DNA from: Drechslerella dactyloides | Lineage: Eukaryota > Ascomycota > Orbiliomycetes > Orbiliales > Orbiliaceae | Assembly: GCA_020064725.1 (NCBI GenBank) | Contig: JAGTWJ010000002.1 | Coordinates: 1,674,001-1,738,000, forward strand | DNA: 64,000 nucleotides | Direction: 5' to 3' | In this document: in pieces, positions 61,552-64,000 of the stretch | How positions within the stretch are numbered: the first letter of the stretch is position 1 | How the letters are laid out: every line of letters begins with the position of its first letter | Program-made: the position numbers and the translations under genes | The notes under the pieces: model-generated | What the model was told of the DNA's origin: nothing | What the model saw: the letters and a program-made list of their open reading frames with translations, nothing else | Database searches by the model: none

Positions 61552-61698
61552 ACGTATTCCACAAGCGAGCGAACACCCCAAGTGAGCGAACACCCCAACA
61601 CCCCACCAAAACCTTTTTATTAATATTCTAATTAATATCTCTTAAAAAATTATAAAAAAAATATCTTTCAACTAATATAAATTAAAATCAATTCATTA
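61552..61698. mobile_element. Fold-back element, truncated left end
   Basis: Identical to the first about 147 bp of the copy at 39,969, preceded by TA. It stops at attcatta where a full element begins in inverse orientation. The rest of this copy does not continue beyond that element. Confidence 0.8.
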
Positions 61699-61700
61699 TA

Positions 61701-62772
61701 ACGTATTCCACAAGCGAGCGAACATCCCAAGCGAGCGAACACCCCCCCAGCCCACCAAAAACCTTTTTATTAATATATTAATAAATATTTATTATAAAAT
61801 TATAGAAAAATTACTTCTTTAAATAATAGTTTAAAATAATCTAATTAGTATTTTTTTTTATTTTTTAATATTAATATTAAATTAATAATAATTATTTTAA
61901 ATATTGTTAAAAACAACACATTTTTTTATTGTTTGACTCTAAATATCTAAATAATTTACGAACGAAAATCTTTAAAAATTAAAAATCTAATAAATAATAA
62001 TATAATCTAGACCTGTTTAAAGCTACTATTTATAATAATAAAAATTAAGTTCTAGAAACTCTGCTAAAGTTGGCACAACACACTAACTATTTTTTTAAAA
62101 TAATTATACATAAATATAATTAAAAAAATTAAAAAAATAAATTTGAATTTAATATATTAAAACTTTTTTATTTTTATTTTTTTAATTTTTTTTATATATT
62201 ATATAATTTAATATCAATATTTTTAATTTTTATAATAAAATTTTATAAAAAATTGAATTTTTATTAAAAAAATTTAAAAAAAATTATAAAATAAAATATT
62301 AATTTACTTTAATTTAAAAAAAAATTTTAGGATTTTTTTTATTATATTTTTATATATAATTATAATAAAAAATAGCTAGTGTGTAGTCAGTGTGTTGTGC
62401 TAACTTTAGCAAAATCTATAAATTTTAATTTTTAATATAATAGATAGAGGTTTTGTACAGGCCTAGATTATATATTTATTTAATAGATTTCTTATTTTTA
62501 AAGATTTTTATTTATATATAATAAAGATATTTACTGGCAAACACTTAAGATTATATGCTGTTTTTTAAAAATTTTAAATTAATTATTATTAATTTACTTT
62601 TATATTTAAAAAATGTAAAAAAATATAATGAATTGATTTTAATTTATATTAGTTGAAAGATATTTTTTTTATAATTTTTTAAGAGATATTAATTAGAATA
62701 TTAATAAAAAGGTTTTGGTGGGGTGTTGGGGTGTTCGCTCACTTGGGGTGTTCGCTCGCTTGTGGAATACGT
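61701..62772. mobile_element. Fold-back/MITE-like element, full copy 2 (1,072 bp)
   Basis: Near-identical to the copy at 39,969-41,041 but in inverse orientation, with TA on both sides (61,699-61,700; 62,773-62,774). The near identity of two 1.07 kb copies inside a RIP-mutated block implies that this family either moved recently or amplified after mutation. Confidence 0.85.
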
Positions 62773-62775
62773 TAA

Positions 62776-63130
62776 TAAAAATTAAATAAATTTAATTATA
62801 AAAAATTAAATAAATTTAATTATAAAAAATTAAATAAATTTAATTATAAAAAATTAAATAAATTTAATTATAAAAAATTAAATAAATTTAATTATAAAAA
62901 ATTAAATAAATTTAATTATAAAAAATTAAATAAATTTAATTATAAAAAATTAAATAAATTTAATTATAAAAAATTAAATAAATTTAATTATAAAAAATTA
63001 AATAAATTTAATTATAAAAAATTAAATAAATTTAATTATAAAAAATTAAATAAATTTAATTATAAAAAATTAAATAAATTTAATTATAAAAAATTAAATA
63101 AATTTAATTATAAAAAATTAAATAAATTTA
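62776..63130. repeat. 24 bp AT satellite, about 15 copies
   Basis: Perfect tandem copies of taaataaatttaattataaaaaat. The unit contains a palindromic aaataaattt/aaatttaatt-like core. Copies are essentially identical. It starts right after the fold-back copy and ends at the GC-rich hairpin at 63,131. Confidence 0.95.
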
Positions 63131-63192
63131 GGGTCTTCAGGAGGGCCAGCGAAGGCGACGGAGTCGCCGGAGTTAGGCCCGACTGAAGACCT
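63131..63192. repeat. GC-rich three-tier hairpin
   Basis: Outer stem GGTCTTCAG (63,132-63,140) with CTGAAGACC (63,183-63,191), middle stem GGGCC (63,143-63,147) with GGCCC (63,176-63,180), inner stem GGCGAC (63,154-63,159) with GTCGCC (63,163-63,168) around a 3 nt loop. It is strikingly GC-rich in this context. It may be the 5' part of the short Helitron-like element D that ends at 63,249, or a separate fold-back insertion. Confidence 0.8.
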
Positions 63193-63249
63193 ATATATAT
63201 AAACAGCAGGTATTCAGTCGGGTTTAAGTGGTGCGACGCACCCTTCTAG
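63193..63249 (+). mobile_element. Helitron-like 3' end D
   Basis: Ends cagtcgggtttaagtgg, hairpin GGTGC-GAC-GCACC (63,230-63,242) and CTTCTAG|T. The loop differs (GAC for CAC) while the stem is kept. Its upstream limit is not clear and may include the hairpin at 63,131. Confidence 0.6.
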
Positions 63250-63353
63250 TAAATAAATTAAAATTAAATAAATTAAATAAATTAAATAAATTAAATAAAA
63301 TAGTCAAAAGCATCTATACAGGCGGGTTTAAGTGGTGCCACGCACCCTTCTAG
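63250..63353 (+). mobile_element. Helitron-like 3' end E, directly after D
   Basis: A 104 bp piece with short attaaataa repeats, agtcaaaagcatctatacag, then hairpin GGTGC-CAC-GCACC (63,334-63,346) and CTTCTAG|T. Its last about 80 bp is identical to the end of element B in inverse orientation. It follows the CTAG of end D immediately, a tandem-3'-end arrangement. Confidence 0.6.
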
Positions 63354-64000
63354 TTTGTTATTTTATAAAAAGGGATTTGAGAATTGTTAGGAAAGTGTAA
63401 TATATATGGGTTAATTAAAAAAAAGAATTAATTATTTAAATTTGTTATGGTATGTAGGTCGAGATCTCATGCATATATCAGTGTATATTGCGATGATGTC
63501 TTTAGATTACATAGCAGAGCGCCAGAAGGCTATTAGACATCAGTCTGCAGACCACATGACTACATAGTTACTCAGAATGTTCTACCACTAGCTAGTAGCT
63601 GAGCACTCCACAGTCTGCATACTACTGTATATTAAATTGTATATTAATTATAACCTAAATTGTTATTTAATTTAACACTCTAACTCAATCCAAAATAGAT
63701 TATAGAGTAGTTATTTAATACAGATTACTGGCTATACTACCATAACAATCTTACTATAGTTCTTATTACAGGTTATTTCACAGATTATTTTTTTTATTGT
63801 TGATTAAGTAGCTTGTAAGTTGTTTAGTCAGTAGTTCCAGTAGCTAAACTAGGAGCTATTCTGGTCAGTTACTCTGTCAACTATTAGAAAACTACTATGT
63901 TAACTTATAATAAAAGCTATTGAGTCAGTTGTTTTGTTGTTTATTTAAGAGCTAGATACTTATTACTCTACCATCTACTTTATCTACTATTACCTCAGCT
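63354..64000. other. Less AT-rich right edge, unidentified
   Basis: Composition becomes more balanced, with words such as gtcgagatctcatgcatat and cagagcgccagaaggctatt. No gene or terminal structure was recognised; it may be the edge of an LTR or other repeat running off the window. Confidence 0.35.

Larger units (their letters stand above)
35200..63360. other. AT-rich RIP-type compartment with transposon remnants
   Basis: From about 35.2 kb composition falls abruptly to a very AT-rich state (estimated by eye at well over 80% AT) with long A/T runs, no intact gene and many stop-riddled transposon frames. Differences between repeat copies are almost all C-to-T or G-to-A, often in CA/TG contexts, as expected for RIP. 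Islands that keep their GC are short elements and terminal repeats. This is established behaviour of RIP in ascomycetes; its assignment here is inference from the pattern. Confidence 0.85.

Noticed and set aside
35200..64000. Mitochondrial or contaminant DNA as explanation of the AT-rich part
   Set aside because: The change is continuous with nuclear genes, and content is nuclear transposons with RIP-type transitions; no mitochondrial gene or tRNA was seen.

Overview
The window looks like nuclear DNA of a filamentous ascomycete, most likely an onygenalean (Ajellomycetaceae/Blastomyces-like) fungus. The evidence is many short 50-200 nt introns with fungal splice sites, orthologue architectures typical of Eurotiomycetes (KEX1, MED18, endosulfine, RAE1), and an abrupt switch from a gene-rich ~47-50% GC compartment to a very AT-rich compartment full of mutated transposons, as produced by repeat-induced point mutation (RIP). 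The taxonomic placement is inference.

Region 1 (1-35.2 kb) is ordinary euchromatin with eleven spliced genes that can be modelled in frame: an SPF45-like splicing factor (+), an endosulfine/IGO1 protein (+), Mediator subunit MED18 (+), the carboxypeptidase KEX1 (-), the mRNA export/spindle WD40 protein RAE1 (-), a 12-exon SLC38/AVT-type amino-acid transporter (+), a PTC2/3-type PP2C phosphatase with a probable GC-AG intron (+), a DENN-domain Rab regulator carrying a C1 zinc finger (-), a Tcp11/SOK1 family protein (+), a small polytopic membrane protein (+) and a secreted cupredoxin-like protein (+). A twelfth gene, a UBA-ZnF-UBX protein (-), closes the block. These are unrelated housekeeping and signalling genes, not a cluster. 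A thematic link is only loose: IGO1, PP2C and SOK1 homologues all belong to nutrient/stress and PKA-type signalling. Intergenic gaps of 2-5 kb contain CT-rich leaders, homopolymers and a scattered TAAGTACTTA-type motif.

Region 2 (35.2-64 kb) starts about 210 bp upstream of the UBX gene start codon. It is an AT-rich block with no intact gene. I could resolve in it: two equal-length (1,891 bp) Fot1/pogo elements with TA target duplications; two full copies and one truncated copy of a 1.07 kb fold-back element; a 249 bp MITE whose two ends resemble two different element families and which splits the reverse transcriptase of a Tad/I-type LINE; a 65 bp MITE with an 8 bp target duplication; five Helitron-like 3' ends (hairpin plus CTAG|T) defining a small non-autonomous family; a dispersed repeat at 36.0 and 57.7 kb; a 24 bp satellite; and a GC-rich three-tier hairpin. 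Nested order gives a relative history: the LINE came before the MITE inside it, and one fold-back copy came before another inserted in it. Sequence between these elements is degenerate and is described as such.
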